Below are positions 49,802-61,244 of a DNA stretch of 64,000 nt, piece after piece. The translations under genes and the position numbers were made by a program. Source of the stretch: Arthrobacter_B sp038069765 (GTDB lineage: Bacteria; Actinomycetota; Actinomycetes; Actinomycetales; Micrococcaceae); assembly GCF_038069765.1 (NCBI RefSeq), contig NZ_JBBPFS010000010.1, positions 36,722 to 100,721 on the forward strand, in the 5' to 3' direction. The stretch's first letter is position 1. The number at the start of each line of letters is the position of its first letter. The notes under the pieces are model-generated. The model worked only from the letters and a program-made list of their open reading frames with translations, searched no databases and was not told the origin of the DNA.

Positions 49802-50733
49802 GCGTTGGCCCCTTCCCGGGACAGACAGGCTGCGAGGCCCTGGGTCAGTACTTCTCCGTACACCTCGTCCGGATCCAGCCGGCGGAGTTCCTCGGCCAGG
49901 CAGTCGCGCAGATTCCGGCGCGGCAGCGAGATCTGCTGCTCCGGCTGTCCGGGCTGGGTCAGGTGTGCGGTGATCTGGTCCGGACGCAGCAGTTCCACGT
50001 TACCGGCAGCACGTTCGAAAACCACCTGGTGGATGCCGGTTCCGGGCTCCCCTTCGATGATCTTCACGGGCACCTGCAGGGCATGCTTCAACCAGGCGGC
50101 CAGCAGGAACGTGCTGGCCGAGTCGGAAGCTCCGGCCACCGTGACGGAGTCGACGGGTTCCGCGCCTGCGCCGTCCAGCACCGCCGCCAGCTGGATCCTC
50201 CAGTTGGTCAGCCGGGTCCAGCTCAGGTCGGTGTCGCCGTCGGCGTAGTCCTCGGCCAGGGCAAGCAGCGTCTTTTTGGGATCGGCGCCGGTGGCGGCGT
50301 CGGTAATCCGGCGGTGGGCAATGCAGCCCAGCGGAGTCTGCGAAGGGTTCTCCGGAACACCGTGCGGCCACCAGACCACAATCGGTGCGTCCGGCAGAAG
50401 CAGGGCCGAGACCAGCGAGACGCTTTCGCCGGCGAGCTCACCGTGTCCGGACAGGACGATCACCTCGGAGGCGCCGGCGTCACCGCCTACGCGGATCTCG
50501 GCGTCGAGCCGTGTTTCGTCCTCCCGGGAGCCTTCGGCGAGCACGATGATGCGGCAGGGGTGTTCCCTGCTGGCTTCGTTGGCGGCGGCAATGGCCTCTT
50601 CCACAAAATCGGGCTGCGTATCGACGACCAGGGTCAGTACACGGCCCAGGGTCACCACCCCGCCCTTTTCCCGCATGGCGACAATTTCCTTGGATACCTT
50701 GGACGTTGTTGTGTCCGGCAGTTCTACAATCAC
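49798..50733 (-). CDS. opcA: Glucose-6-phosphate dehydrogenase assembly protein OpcA
   Basis: A 311-residue OpcA. In cyanobacteria and actinobacteria it promotes assembly or redox activation of Zwf. The recognisable start is IVELPDTTTSKVSKEIVAMR, followed by VVTLGRVLTLVV, and the later block IVWWPHGVPENPSQTPLG. GTG 50733 overlaps the zwf stop by four bases, so the two are coupled. OpcA next to Zwf is a strong taxon marker. Confidence 0.94.
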   Translation of the reverse strand: MIVELPDTTTSKVSKEIVAMREKGGVVTLGRVLTLVVDTQPDFVEEAIAAANEASREHPCRIIVLAEGSREDETRLDAEIRVGGDAGASEVIVLSGHGELAGESVSLVSALLLPDAPIVVWWPHGVPENPSQTPLGCIAHRRITDAATGADPKKTLLALAEDYADGDTDLSWTRLTNWRIQLAAVLDGAGAEPVDSVTVAGASDSASTFLLAAWLKHALQVPVKIIEGEPGTGIHQVVFERAAGNVELLRPDQITAHLTQPGQPEQQISLPRRNLRDCLAEELRRLDPDEVYGEVLTQGLAACLSREGANA

Positions 50734-52274
50734 GGCCTTCTCCAGGTCCTTCCGTCTTGGGCGAGCAGTTCATCGGCGGACTCCGGACCCCAGCTGCCCG
50801 GGGCGTACGGTTCCGGCTGGGTGCCCAGGGACGCCCAGTACTCTTCGAACGGATCGACGATCTTCCAGGACAGCTCCACTTCCTGGTGGCGGGGGAACAG
50901 CGGCGGCTCGCCCAGCAGCACATCGAGGATCAGGCGTTCGTACGCTTCCGGACTGGACTCCGTGAAGGAGTGGCCGTAGCCGAAGTCCATGGAGACGTCG
51001 CGGACCTCCATCTGGGTTCCCGGGACCTTGGACCCGAAGCGGATGGTGGCGCCTTCGTCCGGCTGGACCCTGATGACCACGGCGTTCTGGCCGAAGTCGT
51101 GGTCATTGTGGTCCCGGAAGAGCAGGTTCGGGGCGCGCTTGAACACCACCGCAATTTCCGTGACCCGGCGGCCCAGCCGCTTGCCGGCCCGGAGGTAGAA
51201 GGGAACTCCGGCCCAGCGGCGCGTGTTGATGTCCAGGCGGACGGCGGCGAAGGTTTCCGTGGTGGAATCGGGGTTGAAGCCTTCTTCCTCCAAGAAACCG
51301 GTCACCTTTTCCCCGCCCTGCCAGCCGCCGGTGTACTGGCCGCGCGCCGAGTGCTTGGAGAGGTCCCGGGGCAGCCGGACAGCGGCGAGGACCTTTTCCT
51401 TTTCGGCGCGCAGGTGGTCGGCGTCGAAGGAAATGGGCTCCTCCATGGCCGTCAGCGCCAGCAGCTGCAGGAGATGGTTCTGGATGACGTCGCGGGCCGC
51501 GCCCACGCCGTCGTAGTAGCCGGCGCGCCCGCCGATGCCGATGTCCTCGGCCATGGTGATCTGGACGTGGTCCACGAAGTTCGCGTTCCAGATCGGTTCG
51601 AACATCTGGTTGGCAAAGCGCAGGGCCAGAATGTTCTGGACCGTTTCCTTGCCGAGGTAATGGTCAATCCGAAACACTGAATCGGCCGGGAACACGGACT
51701 CCACCACGTTGTTGAGTTCCCGGGCGGACTGCAGGTCGTGGCCGAAGGGCTTCTCGATGACCACCCGGCGCCATTTTCCTTCAGACGTTTGGGCGAGGCC
51801 GTGCCGGGAGAGCTGCTGGCAGACCTGCTCGAAGGACTTCGGGGGAACGGACAGGTAGAAGGCATGGTTGCCGCGGGTGCCGCGTTCGGAGTCCAGGGAC
51901 TCGAGCGTCTCCTTGAGCTTGCCGAAGGCCTCGTCGCTGTCGAAGCCGCCCTCAACAAACCGGATGCCCTGTGCGAGCTGCTTCCAGACGTTCTCGTCGA
52001 AGTCGGTGCGGGCGAACGCCTGCACCGATTCCAGGACCTGGGCAGCGAAGTCCTCGTTGCTCCAGGGCCGGCGGCCGAAGCCGACCAGCGAAAAGCTTGG
52101 CGGCAGCAGGCCGCGGTTGGCAAGGTCGTACACGGCCGGAATGAGCTTCTTCCGGGCCAGGTCTCCGGTGACGCCGAAGATGACCAGCGATGACGGTCCT
52201 GCGATGCGGCTGAGCCGCCGGTCCCGGGGATCCCGCAGCGGGTTGGCGGATCCCTGCTTGTCCTCTGCCGCCAT
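50730..52274 (-). CDS. zwf: Glucose-6-phosphate 1-dehydrogenase
   Basis: A 514-residue dehydrogenase for the first oxidative step of the pentose-phosphate pathway. The coenzyme site is VIFGVTGDLARKKLIPAVY near residue 32, and the substrate motif is RIDHYLGKE at 202-210 with the catalytic His205. Length is standard. ATG 52274 lies immediately after the pgi stop. It makes NADPH and is probably fed from the glucose produced by the GH1 enzyme as well. Confidence 0.97.
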   Translation of the reverse strand: MAAEDKQGSANPLRDPRDRRLSRIAGPSSLVIFGVTGDLARKKLIPAVYDLANRGLLPPSFSLVGFGRRPWSNEDFAAQVLESVQAFARTDFDENVWKQLAQGIRFVEGGFDSDEAFGKLKETLESLDSERGTRGNHAFYLSVPPKSFEQVCQQLSRHGLAQTSEGKWRRVVIEKPFGHDLQSARELNNVVESVFPADSVFRIDHYLGKETVQNILALRFANQMFEPIWNANFVDHVQITMAEDIGIGGRAGYYDGVGAARDVIQNHLLQLLALTAMEEPISFDADHLRAEKEKVLAAVRLPRDLSKHSARGQYTGGWQGGEKVTGFLEEEGFNPDSTTETFAAVRLDINTRRWAGVPFYLRAGKRLGRRVTEIAVVFKRAPNLLFRDHNDHDFGQNAVVIRVQPDEGATIRFGSKVPGTQMEVRDVSMDFGYGHSFTESSPEAYERLILDVLLGEPPLFPRHQEVELSWKIVDPFEEYWASLGTQPEPYAPGSWGPESADELLAQDGRTWRRP

Positions 52275-53903
52275 CTAGTTGCTGCCGCCTTCGGCGCCGA
52301 GTGAACGTACTGCCTCTTCGATCTCGCGGACGCCCTGTTCGCGGTTGAGCAGGTGCAGGCGCAGGACCGGGCGGCCCTGGTCGGCGAGGACCTGTGCGTC
52401 GCCGGCGGCCTGGGCACTGATCAGTTCACCGAAGGTGAAGGGCCGTCCCGGGACGGGAAGGTCTTCCTGCGGCGCGCCGGTGATCTGCAGATAGACGCCC
52501 TGCGCCGGGCCGCCCTTGTGGAACTGGCCGGTGGAGTGCAGGAAGCGCGGTCCCCAGCCGAAGGTCACCGGGCGTCCGGTGGCCGCGGCGAGCCCGGGAC
52601 GGATCCCGGCGAGCTCGGCCTGTCCGAACCGGTCCAGGTAGGCGTGGATGCTCAGGTACCCGTCGCCGCCAAGCTCCGCGGTGAGTGCACTGAGCGCCTC
52701 GGCCAGCGTTCCGGCACTGCCCAGCAGCGCGGACGGGCCGCGGACCTCCACGGACCCGTCCGTGAAGGCGGGATCGGTGGGTTCCGGACGCGCATCGAGC
52801 ATGCCCCGTGCTGCCTTCTTGGCGGCCTCAACGTCCGGCTGGTCAAAGGGGTTGATGCCCAGGAGCCGGCCCGCGACGGCGGTGGCCACCTCCCACAGCA
52901 TCATGGAGCCGCCGAGGGAGCCGGCAACAACTGCCTGGTCGCCCTCCGGTGCGGCGTCGGAGTCAACGGCGACCAGGCGCACCGTCAGGACGTCAGGGGC
53001 GCCCGAAGAGATTTCCGGTGCTCCGGGCTCGACGGCGACCGGCAGCAGACCGGTGCCGAGCTTGCCGGTGGATTCGGCAATAAGCTGTTCGGCCCAGTCG
53101 GGGAAACCGACCAGACCGGAGCCCTCATCGACAATGACCACCTTGTTGCGCAGCGGGTCGGTGCCGCCCAGCGCGGCACCTAGCTGCAGCCCGATGTTGT
53201 CGGCATCGTTGTCGCTGAGGATTTCGAGTGCATCTTCCGCATCGTCCAGGAGCGCCTCGATGTCGGCCCCGGCGAGGCCGGAGGGGACGAGTCCGAAGGC
53301 AGTCAGCGCGGAATAGCGTCCGCCGACGTTGGGATCAGCGTTGAAGACGGCGCGGTAGCCTGCTTCGCGGGCGGCACCGTCCAGCGGGGAGCCGGGGTCG
53401 GTGACAACCACAATGCGGGACTTGGCGTCGATTCCCGCATCTGTGAACGCCTGCTCAAAGGTGCGGCGCTGGGAATCGGTTTCCACCGTGGAGCCGGACT
53501 TGGAGGAGACCACAATAACGGTCTCCTCCAGCCGGTTCTCCAGAGCTGCCCGGACGGCATCCGGGTCGGTGGAGTCAAGCACCGTCAGCTCAACGCCGGC
53601 GGTGCGGGTAATGACCTCCGGGGCCAGGGAAGAACCGCCCATGCCGGCGAGGACCACGCGGGTCACTCCCTCGGCGGCCAGTTCTTCCCGGAGCCCGCGA
53701 ATCTGTCCAACGAGCGGCCGGGAGGCCGCTGAAGGATTCAACCATCCCAGGCGGATGGAAGCTTCCGCTTCGGCGTCGGGACCCCACAGGGTGGGATCCT
53801 GGGCAAGGAGGCGGGCGGCGACGTCGTTCCGAACGAGTGAAGGTACGTTCTTTTCGACGGCGGCCAGCGCGGCTCCGGCTGCTTCGAAGGACAGTGTGGT
53901 CAT
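52275..53903 (-). CDS. pgi: Glucose-6-phosphate isomerase
   Basis: A 542-residue isomerase of the shorter actinobacterial type related to the Pgi half of Tal-Pgi fusion enzymes. The SIS-domain motifs are VVLAGMGGSSLAPEVI near residue 82, VIVVSSKSGSTVETDS near 128, and SALTAFGLVPSGLAGADIEA near 195. It interconverts glucose 6-phosphate and fructose 6-phosphate. It begins 5 bases after tal, matching the fused order in relatives that have one Tal-Pgi protein. Confidence 0.93.
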   Translation of the reverse strand: MTTLSFEAAGAALAAVEKNVPSLVRNDVAARLLAQDPTLWGPDAEAEASIRLGWLNPSAASRPLVGQIRGLREELAAEGVTRVVLAGMGGSSLAPEVITRTAGVELTVLDSTDPDAVRAALENRLEETVIVVSSKSGSTVETDSQRRTFEQAFTDAGIDAKSRIVVVTDPGSPLDGAAREAGYRAVFNADPNVGGRYSALTAFGLVPSGLAGADIEALLDDAEDALEILSDNDADNIGLQLGAALGGTDPLRNKVVIVDEGSGLVGFPDWAEQLIAESTGKLGTGLLPVAVEPGAPEISSGAPDVLTVRLVAVDSDAAPEGDQAVVAGSLGGSMMLWEVATAVAGRLLGINPFDQPDVEAAKKAARGMLDARPEPTDPAFTDGSVEVRGPSALLGSAGTLAEALSALTAELGGDGYLSIHAYLDRFGQAELAGIRPGLAAATGRPVTFGWGPRFLHSTGQFHKGGPAQGVYLQITGAPQEDLPVPGRPFTFGELISAQAAGDAQVLADQGRPVLRLHLLNREQGVREIEEAVRSLGAEGGSN

Positions 53904-53908
53904 TTTTT

Positions 53909-55024
53909 CTATGCCTCTTTTGCGTTGTCCAGTGCGGTCTTCACGGTCTCCAGGAGTTCTCCCCAGCTGACCACAAACTTGTCCAGGCCTTCAGTTTCCA
54001 GCTGCTCGACGACGTCGGAGTAGGAAACGCCCAGGGCCTCCAGCTTGTCCAGGAGTTCACCGGAGGCGGCGTAGGTGCCGCTGACGGTGTCTCCGGTGAT
54101 GACGCCGTGGTCGGCCGTGGCGTCCAGGGTCTTCTCAGGCATGGTGTTCACGACGTTCGGAGCGACAAGTTCCGTGACGTACAGGGTGTCCGGCAGCGCC
54201 GGATCCTTCACGCCGGTGGAAGCCCACAGCGGGCGCTGCGCGTTGGCGCCGGCGGCAGCCAGCACCTGCCAGCGTTCGGTGGCGAACTGCTCTTCGAAGA
54301 CCTGGTAGGCCAGGCGGGCGTTGGCCAGGCCGGCCTTGCCCTTGAGTGCCTTGGCTTCGTCGGTTCCGACGGCCTCGAGCCGCTTGTCGATTTCGCTGTC
54401 CACGCGGGAGACGAAGAAGGACGCCACGGAGTGGATCTTGGACAGGTCGTGTCCGTTTTCCTTCGCCTGCTCGATTCCCACCATGTAGGCGTTGATGACC
54501 TCGCGGTAGCGCTCCAGCGAGAAGATCAGCGTGACGTTGACGCTGATCCCGGCCGCCAGAGTGGCGGAGATGGCCGGCAGGCCCTCCTTGGTGGCGGGAA
54601 TCTTGATCAGCACGTTGTAGCGGCCGACCTTGTCGAACAGCTCGCGGGCTTCCTTGATGGTGCCCTCGGTGTCGCGGGAGAGCCGGGGGTCAACCTCGAT
54701 GGAAACGCGGCCGTCGACGCCGTTCGTGGCTTCGGCAACCGGAGCGAAGACGTCGCAGGCCTGGATGACGTCGTCGGTGGTGATTTCGAAGACGGCCTTG
54801 TCGACGTCGGCGCCGGAGCGGGCGAGCTGCTGCACCTGGGCCGCGTAGGACTCGCCGTTGGCCAGGGCCGCGGCGAAAATGCTCGGGTTGGTGGTCACGC
54901 CAACCACGTTCTTGTTGTCAATGAGGTCCTTAAGGGAACCGGAGACGATGCGTTCGCGGGACAGATCGTCCAGCCAGATGGAGACGCCGGCTTCGGAAAG
55001 CTGCGCCGTAGGGGTGGAAGTCAT
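53909..55024 (-). CDS. tal: Transaldolase
   Basis: A 371-residue transaldolase of the type common in actinobacteria. The Schiff-base lysine is K141 in NVLIKIPATKEG. DDLSRERIVSGSLKDLIDNK at 19-38 and VGVTTNPSIFAAAL at 41-54 are signature segments. It transfers dihydroxyacetone in the non-oxidative pentose-phosphate branch. It lies 23 bases after tkt. Confidence 0.96.
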   Translation of the reverse strand: MTSTPTAQLSEAGVSIWLDDLSRERIVSGSLKDLIDNKNVVGVTTNPSIFAAALANGESYAAQVQQLARSGADVDKAVFEITTDDVIQACDVFAPVAEATNGVDGRVSIEVDPRLSRDTEGTIKEARELFDKVGRYNVLIKIPATKEGLPAISATLAAGISVNVTLIFSLERYREVINAYMVGIEQAKENGHDLSKIHSVASFFVSRVDSEIDKRLEAVGTDEAKALKGKAGLANARLAYQVFEEQFATERWQVLAAAGANAQRPLWASTGVKDPALPDTLYVTELVAPNVVNTMPEKTLDATADHGVITGDTVSGTYAASGELLDKLEALGVSYSDVVEQLETEGLDKFVVSWGELLETVKTALDNAKEA

Positions 55025-55047
55025 GAATTATCTCCTTGTTGCTGGAA

Positions 55048-57237
<2,190 letters not shown>

Positions 57238-57686
57238 ATGTGGCACGTTTACCGGGCCCCTCTCTACTACAGATGACCGGCGCGTAGAACGCCGGAGACT
57301 CCCGAACACACCGGCTCTTTTCCGGTGCATCCGGTTCCTTAACCACCACAACAGCCGAAGCCGGAGAATCCATACCGGAATGCGGCATCTTCCATCCTGC
57401 CCGGTGCTGCCCAGCGGCAATTTACCCGCCGCGGGAAAGGTCCGCTCCAACCTTATCCCGTAGGCGGGGCCAATGGGCGTATCGTTTCCCTGACCGGGAC
57501 CGCCGCGGCGCGCCGAGGTTATTCCGGGTGTCGTGCCGATGGCCGTGCCGAGGTTATTCCGGCGTCCGGCCGGTTATCCGGATGCACCGGGCGGGCACGG
57601 CAGCTGAGGGCTTCGTTTTCTACAGCCGATAGAGGCTATGATGATGGTGGACTTTTCCGGCCCAGATTGGATGATGTGATCGCCCC
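57238..57686. other. tkt-ctaB divergent intergenic region
   Basis: 449 bases separate two divergent genes, so both promoters should be here. A TATGAT hexamer at 57637-57642 could be the -10 of ctaB, but no good -35 is visible. GCCGAGGTTATTCCGG occurs twice, at 57512-57527 and 57547-57562. I see no coding potential. Confidence 0.5.
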
Positions 57687-58631
57687 GTGACAACGCAGCA
57701 AGCCCCCGCCGACCTTCCGGTGTTTACCGGCAAGATGACGGCAGGCCGTAAGCTCCGGGCTTATGTGGCTCTCACCAAGCCGCGCGTCATCGAACTGCTG
57801 CTGGTGACAACGCTGCCGACCATGATCTTTGCGGAGCGCGGACTGCCCGGCCTGTGGCTGGTGGTGGCAACCATGGTGGGCGGTGCCCTCGCCGCCGGCA
57901 GCGCCGGCGCCTTCAACTGCTACATCGACCGCGACATGGACAAGCTGATGAAGCGGACCAAGAACCGGCCGCTGGTTACCGGCGAGGTGTCTCCGCGCGA
58001 AGCACTGGTGTTTGCCTGGGTGCTGGGCATCGTCTCCATCGCCCTGCTCTGGTTCGGCGCCAACCCGCTCACCGGCCTGCTGGGCGTGGGTGCCATCCTG
58101 CTGTACGTCGTCTTCTACACGCTGATCCTCAAGCGCCGCACCACCCAGAACATTGTCTGGGGCGGCGCCGCCGGCTGCATGCCGGTGCTCATCGCCTGGG
58201 CCGCCGTCACGAACCGGGTGGAATGGCCGGCCTTCATCCTCTTCATGATCATCTTCCTCTGGACGCCGCCGCACTACTGGCCGCTGTCCATGAAGTACGG
58301 CGAGGACTACCGCAACGCTTCCGTGCCGATGCTGGGAGCCGTTGCCGGAGCCAAGCTCGTCTCTGTCCAGGTTGTCCTGTATGCGTACGCGACGGTTGCC
58401 TGCTCGCTGCTGCTGGTTCCCGTGGGCGGCGCCGGCTGGGTGTACACCCTGGCCGCCGTCCTGAGCGGAGTCTGGTTCCTTGCCGAGACGCACCGCCTGC
58501 ACAACCGGGCGCAGCACGGCAACGTCACGGACAAGACCGCCATGAAGGTCTTCCACGGCTCAATCAGCTACCTGACGGTGCTGTTCCTGGCGCTGGCCAT
58601 CGATCCGTTCGTGGGCGGCCCGCTGCTCTAG
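57687..58631 (+). CDS. ctaB: Heme O synthase (protoheme IX farnesyltransferase)
   Basis: A 314-residue UbiA-family prenyltransferase with about nine membrane helices that adds farnesyl to heme B to make heme O for cytochrome oxidase. The prenyl-diphosphate motif NxxxDxxxD is N77-D81-D85 in NCYIDRDMDKLMKRTKNRPL, and the second aspartate region reads YGEDYRNASVPMLGAVAG. GTG 57687 gives MTTQQAPADL, a poorly conserved start with no strong ribosome site. A terminator follows. Confidence 0.96.
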   Translation: MTTQQAPADLPVFTGKMTAGRKLRAYVALTKPRVIELLLVTTLPTMIFAERGLPGLWLVVATMVGGALAAGSAGAFNCYIDRDMDKLMKRTKNRPLVTGEVSPREALVFAWVLGIVSIALLWFGANPLTGLLGVGAILLYVVFYTLILKRRTTQNIVWGGAAGCMPVLIAWAAVTNRVEWPAFILFMIIFLWTPPHYWPLSMKYGEDYRNASVPMLGAVAGAKLVSVQVVLYAYATVACSLLLVPVGGAGWVYTLAAVLSGVWFLAETHRLHNRAQHGNVTDKTAMKVFHGSISYLTVLFLALAIDPFVGGPLL

Positions 58632-58664
58632 CGGCGAACAGCTCTTGAAGGACTAGCGGCACCC

Positions 58665-58701
58665 CTGAAGGACCGGAGGAAGCTCCGGTCCTTCAGTGTT
58701 T
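58665..58701 (+). terminator. ctaB terminator
   Basis: A 14-bp perfect stem (58665-58678 with 58683-58696) with a GAAG loop is followed by TGTTT. A shorter related run TGAAGGACTAG lies just upstream at 58647. Confidence 0.85.
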
Positions 58702-58772
58702 CCAGGGTCAGGGGCTTTGCCTGGATCTATCGTTGTGAGTTGCAACGATAAGCGGCACGGTTTTCCCGGAGT

Positions 58773-59003
58773 TTAGTGGCCGATGAGGAGGGCTTCTCGG
58801 GCTGCGTCGACGAGCTCGGGTGTGAGGGTTTCGAGGTTGTTGAGGCCCTGAATGCGTGCGATCTGGGTGAGGAGTCGGTCGACGAGACGGAAGTTGCCGC
58901 CGGTGATGCGGACGATGGCCGCGACCGCGGTGGCGTGAGCGATTCCGTCAGCCGCTGTGTTCGCTGCGGTGGGGTGTTGATGGGTGAGGCACAGGGCATA
59001 CAT
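58773..59003 (-). pseudogene. C-terminal remnant of a TniB-like AAA ATPase
   Basis: This 76-codon frame has the C-terminal sensor-II part of transposition-helper ATPases: RITGGNFRLVDRLLTQIARI followed by LTPELVDAAREALLIG. The P-loop and Walker B are missing, because a full TniB/IstB-type protein has about 270-330 residues. ATG 59003 is only the first in-frame start of the surviving piece. It marks a transposon that decayed downstream of ctaB; no partner transposase is visible next to it. Confidence 0.65.
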
Positions 59004-59109
59004 CAGTGCCCGCAGGCCGATCCCCGGAACGGACGCCAGAGCGTCCGAGGATTCACAGGCTTACAGGCACGCTACCGCGCGATATTTTGTCTGGCGGTAC
59101 TGTCGATGA

Positions 59110-59394
59110 ATGCGAGCAGAGCTGATTGACCCACGGGACCAAACCCAGCAGATCGATGCTCCCTCCTACCGGGTGTACTTCTGGACCGAAGACGGAGCCA
59201 AAGAAGAGTGGGAGCTTTCAGGCGCGGACCTTTACGAGGTGCTCGAATGGACACGTTCCACGGCCGGCGGCCGGTCGTACAGCCTTTGGGTCACTACACG
59301 GTCTCCGGGCAATGTCTGCCTTGTCCGTCTCCAGGGGATTGATTTGGACGCAGATGCTGAATCCTGGCCAGCCTGGGCCGAAACGACCTATTAG
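59110..59394 (+). CDS. Small acidic hypothetical protein
   Basis: A 94-residue acidic protein with many Trp and Tyr residues (YRVYFWTEDGAKEEWELSG near residue 20). I do not recognise its family, but the composition is protein-like and unlike its antisense frame. ATG 59110 has no clear ribosome site. It lies in the decayed accessory region between transposon remnants. Confidence 0.5.
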   Translation: MRAELIDPRDQTQQIDAPSYRVYFWTEDGAKEEWELSGADLYEVLEWTRSTAGGRSYSLWVTTRSPGNVCLVRLQGIDLDADAESWPAWAETTY

Positions 59395-59836
59395 ATACGG
59401 CACCGTTGAGTTCAGCTGGTTTTCCCTGGCCTGTAGCAGCCGGCCCGTGCGGAGGTAGTGCCGTTGGCGTTCGACCCATACGGCCAAGACTTTCTCTAAA
59501 GGATCGACTTGCGGGACGGCTGGGCGCACCTGCCGATGGTGCTGATCGAGGTGGTGCTCATTACCGCCGTCAGGCTATGTCAGGTGGGTATGCCATCATC
59601 TCCCGCGAATCGGTGATAACCGGGTCGATCATCCTCAATGCAGCCATCGGGTGCTGTCCCTGTTCGTCGGGGGCATCAGGCGCGGCGACCTGCGCCATAA
59701 CTGCACCGGTGGACACCTACCCTGCTGGCCGAAAGTTGAAGTGTCGGGCAACCAAAGAGATGTCGCGAATAGACCGAACAGCGGGTTCATGCAGCTGCTT
59801 TTTCGCTTGCTTTCAAGTGGCATGGCACCATGAGGC
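59395..59836. other. Eroded intergenic region
   Basis: Apart from the possible HA remnant, I find no intact gene in these 442 bases. Several short frames on both strands look partly protein-like (for example LRDGWAHLPMVLIEVVLITA on the plus strand near 59510-59570) but stop quickly, as expected for decayed coding DNA. Confidence 0.5.
59440..59529 (-). pseudogene. Possible helicase-associated (HA) domain remnant
   Basis: On the minus strand the frame reads LEKVLAVWVERQRHYLRTGR and then LLQARENQLNS. The spacing of Trp, Gln-Arg and the hydrophobic residues resembles one HA repeat as found at the end of large actinobacterial phage or island helicases. Only about 30 codons survive, with no start, and the frame runs into unrelated sequence. 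The match is weak. Confidence 0.3.
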
Positions 59837-60295
59837 ATGGGGCCATTTCAACGATTTCATGCAGGCTACGTGGGGCGGACAGGTGTACCCGTCGGCGTGT
59901 TCGTCGCGGTTGATCATCTTCGTCGAACCGGGAGACTGAGCCAAGAAGAGATAGTTCTCTATGCCCTCATCGATGACTGGTTTCAGGAGAACCTTCCCAA
60001 TCCTCCGTTCTACGATGATGGGAACTCCATAGGTGCAGTCACCTGGTTTCGGGAGGGCACCGAAGGGATGACGAATCGCCTGCAGCCGCTCCTGTCGATT
60101 CTTAAGTTGAAAGGCGTTGCATGGGAGCGCACGGTTTCGCATGATCCCGGCCGGGTTGTTTATGAAGATCAATGGCAGGTCGGTGTCATCCCGTCGTCAC
60201 GACTTGCCATGACACCTTTACCGTATCCGGGCAGCTTGGGGCCGAGCGATTGGTTTGCGGTACGGCAAGAGATCCTTTCTAATCATCAGCCGTGA
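59837..60295 (+). CDS. Hypothetical protein
   Basis: A 152-residue soluble protein that I cannot place. The composition is protein-like throughout, with VAVDHLRRTGRLSQEEIVLY near residue 25, then PNPPFYDDGNSIGAVTWFRE. The charged, aromatic-rich body and the lack of membrane segments suggest a cytoplasmic protein. ATG 59837 has GAGG close before it. It lies in the accessory region, and its codon use is less GC-rich than that of the core genes to the left. Confidence 0.6.
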   Translation: MGPFQRFHAGYVGRTGVPVGVFVAVDHLRRTGRLSQEEIVLYALIDDWFQENLPNPPFYDDGNSIGAVTWFREGTEGMTNRLQPLLSILKLKGVAWERTVSHDPGRVVYEDQWQVGVIPSSRLAMTPLPYPGSLGPSDWFAVRQEILSNHQP

Positions 60296-60397
60296 GTTTA
60301 CGATCAACAATCCGCAGGACTTCTTCCGCGCCGCATCTATCCGTCGCCGGCCTGTGACCGTTACTGCTGCACTGACACCGACACAGGTAGGACACTT

Positions 60398-60734
60398 TCA
60401 AGCTAGCTTCGCCGCCCGCGGAAACGAGCCACATCGCCGTGGAGCCCACCTGTCTTGGTCCCAACCACCGGCACCCCCTTTATGCCGGGCGGCGCGATAA
60501 CAGTCTGTACGACAACGAGTGAGCGACCGGTGCTTAGGGTTGTTGCTCCAGATCTGAAAGGCTCCGGGCACAATGACGCCCAGCCCTATGAGCATTGCGT
60601 ACCACGGACCACCGTTCACCCACATATAGACAGACGGTTGCGAGGAAGACTATGGCTCCGATAACTGCCTGCGACCAGGCCCATATCCGGCCACGCTCAT
60701 AGTTGGTCCGTCTTGGAATACTATTTCCCTGCAT
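60398..60734 (-). pseudogene. Small membrane protein, frameshifted
   Basis: ATG 60734 follows AGGAGA by 7 bases and opens MQGNSIPRRTNYERGRIWAW and a first helix (AVIGAIVFLATVCLYV). Near 60620 the frame leaves the protein-like track; the second helix, NGGPWYAMLIGLGVIVPGAF, is found one frame over. Joined, they make a two-helix protein of about 75-110 residues. A single-base change in the GTGGGTG stretch near 60618 would restore the frame. I recognise no family. Confidence 0.55.
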
Positions 60735-60837
60735 CAGTTTCTCTCCTAGCATTTGTGCTCGATTTCTGCGATATCTCCGAGTACACCTATGAATTCTGTT
60801 CAGATCGGCAGAGCCGCCCACAGAAGAAGGTCCTGCT

Positions 60838-61164
60838 TAGGAGTCAGGCCGCAGGGGCCCCTGGGACAGGGGTACCTCTACCTCGGTGTCATCGGTACCG
60901 CCCCGGCCTGCACCCTCTGGTTCCGCGGGATACACCTTGTACCAGCATCAACCACGGCAATCCTGGGTCTTCTCAGCCCACTCGTCGCCACCCTCGCAGG
61001 ATGGACATTCCTCAGCCAAACCCCTGACCCCCGGTCAACTTATCGGGGCGACTATCATCCTCGGCACCCCCGCCCTGAGCACGCTCCGACCAGCACCGAA
61101 CACGACGGCCGGCCCATATCCCGCTTCCCTCCAAACCACTCCGGGAACAGAAAACGCACGGTGA
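60838..61164 (+). pseudogene. EamA/DMT-type transporter remnant
   Basis: The C-terminal two helices of an EamA (drug/metabolite) transporter are recognisable: YLYLGVIGTAPACTLWFRGI, then TTAILGLLSPLVATLAGWTF. Near 61018 the frame shifts, and LTPGQLIGATIILGTPALST continues in the next plus-strand frame. The first eight helices are absent. It is a truncated, frameshifted copy. Confidence 0.7.
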
Positions 61165-61244
61165 ACGATCCCTCACCGGGCCGTGCACTTAGGAGGACGG
61201 ATTTCGAACCTGATCAACGTCACAACGTCTGGTTAGGATTAGGG

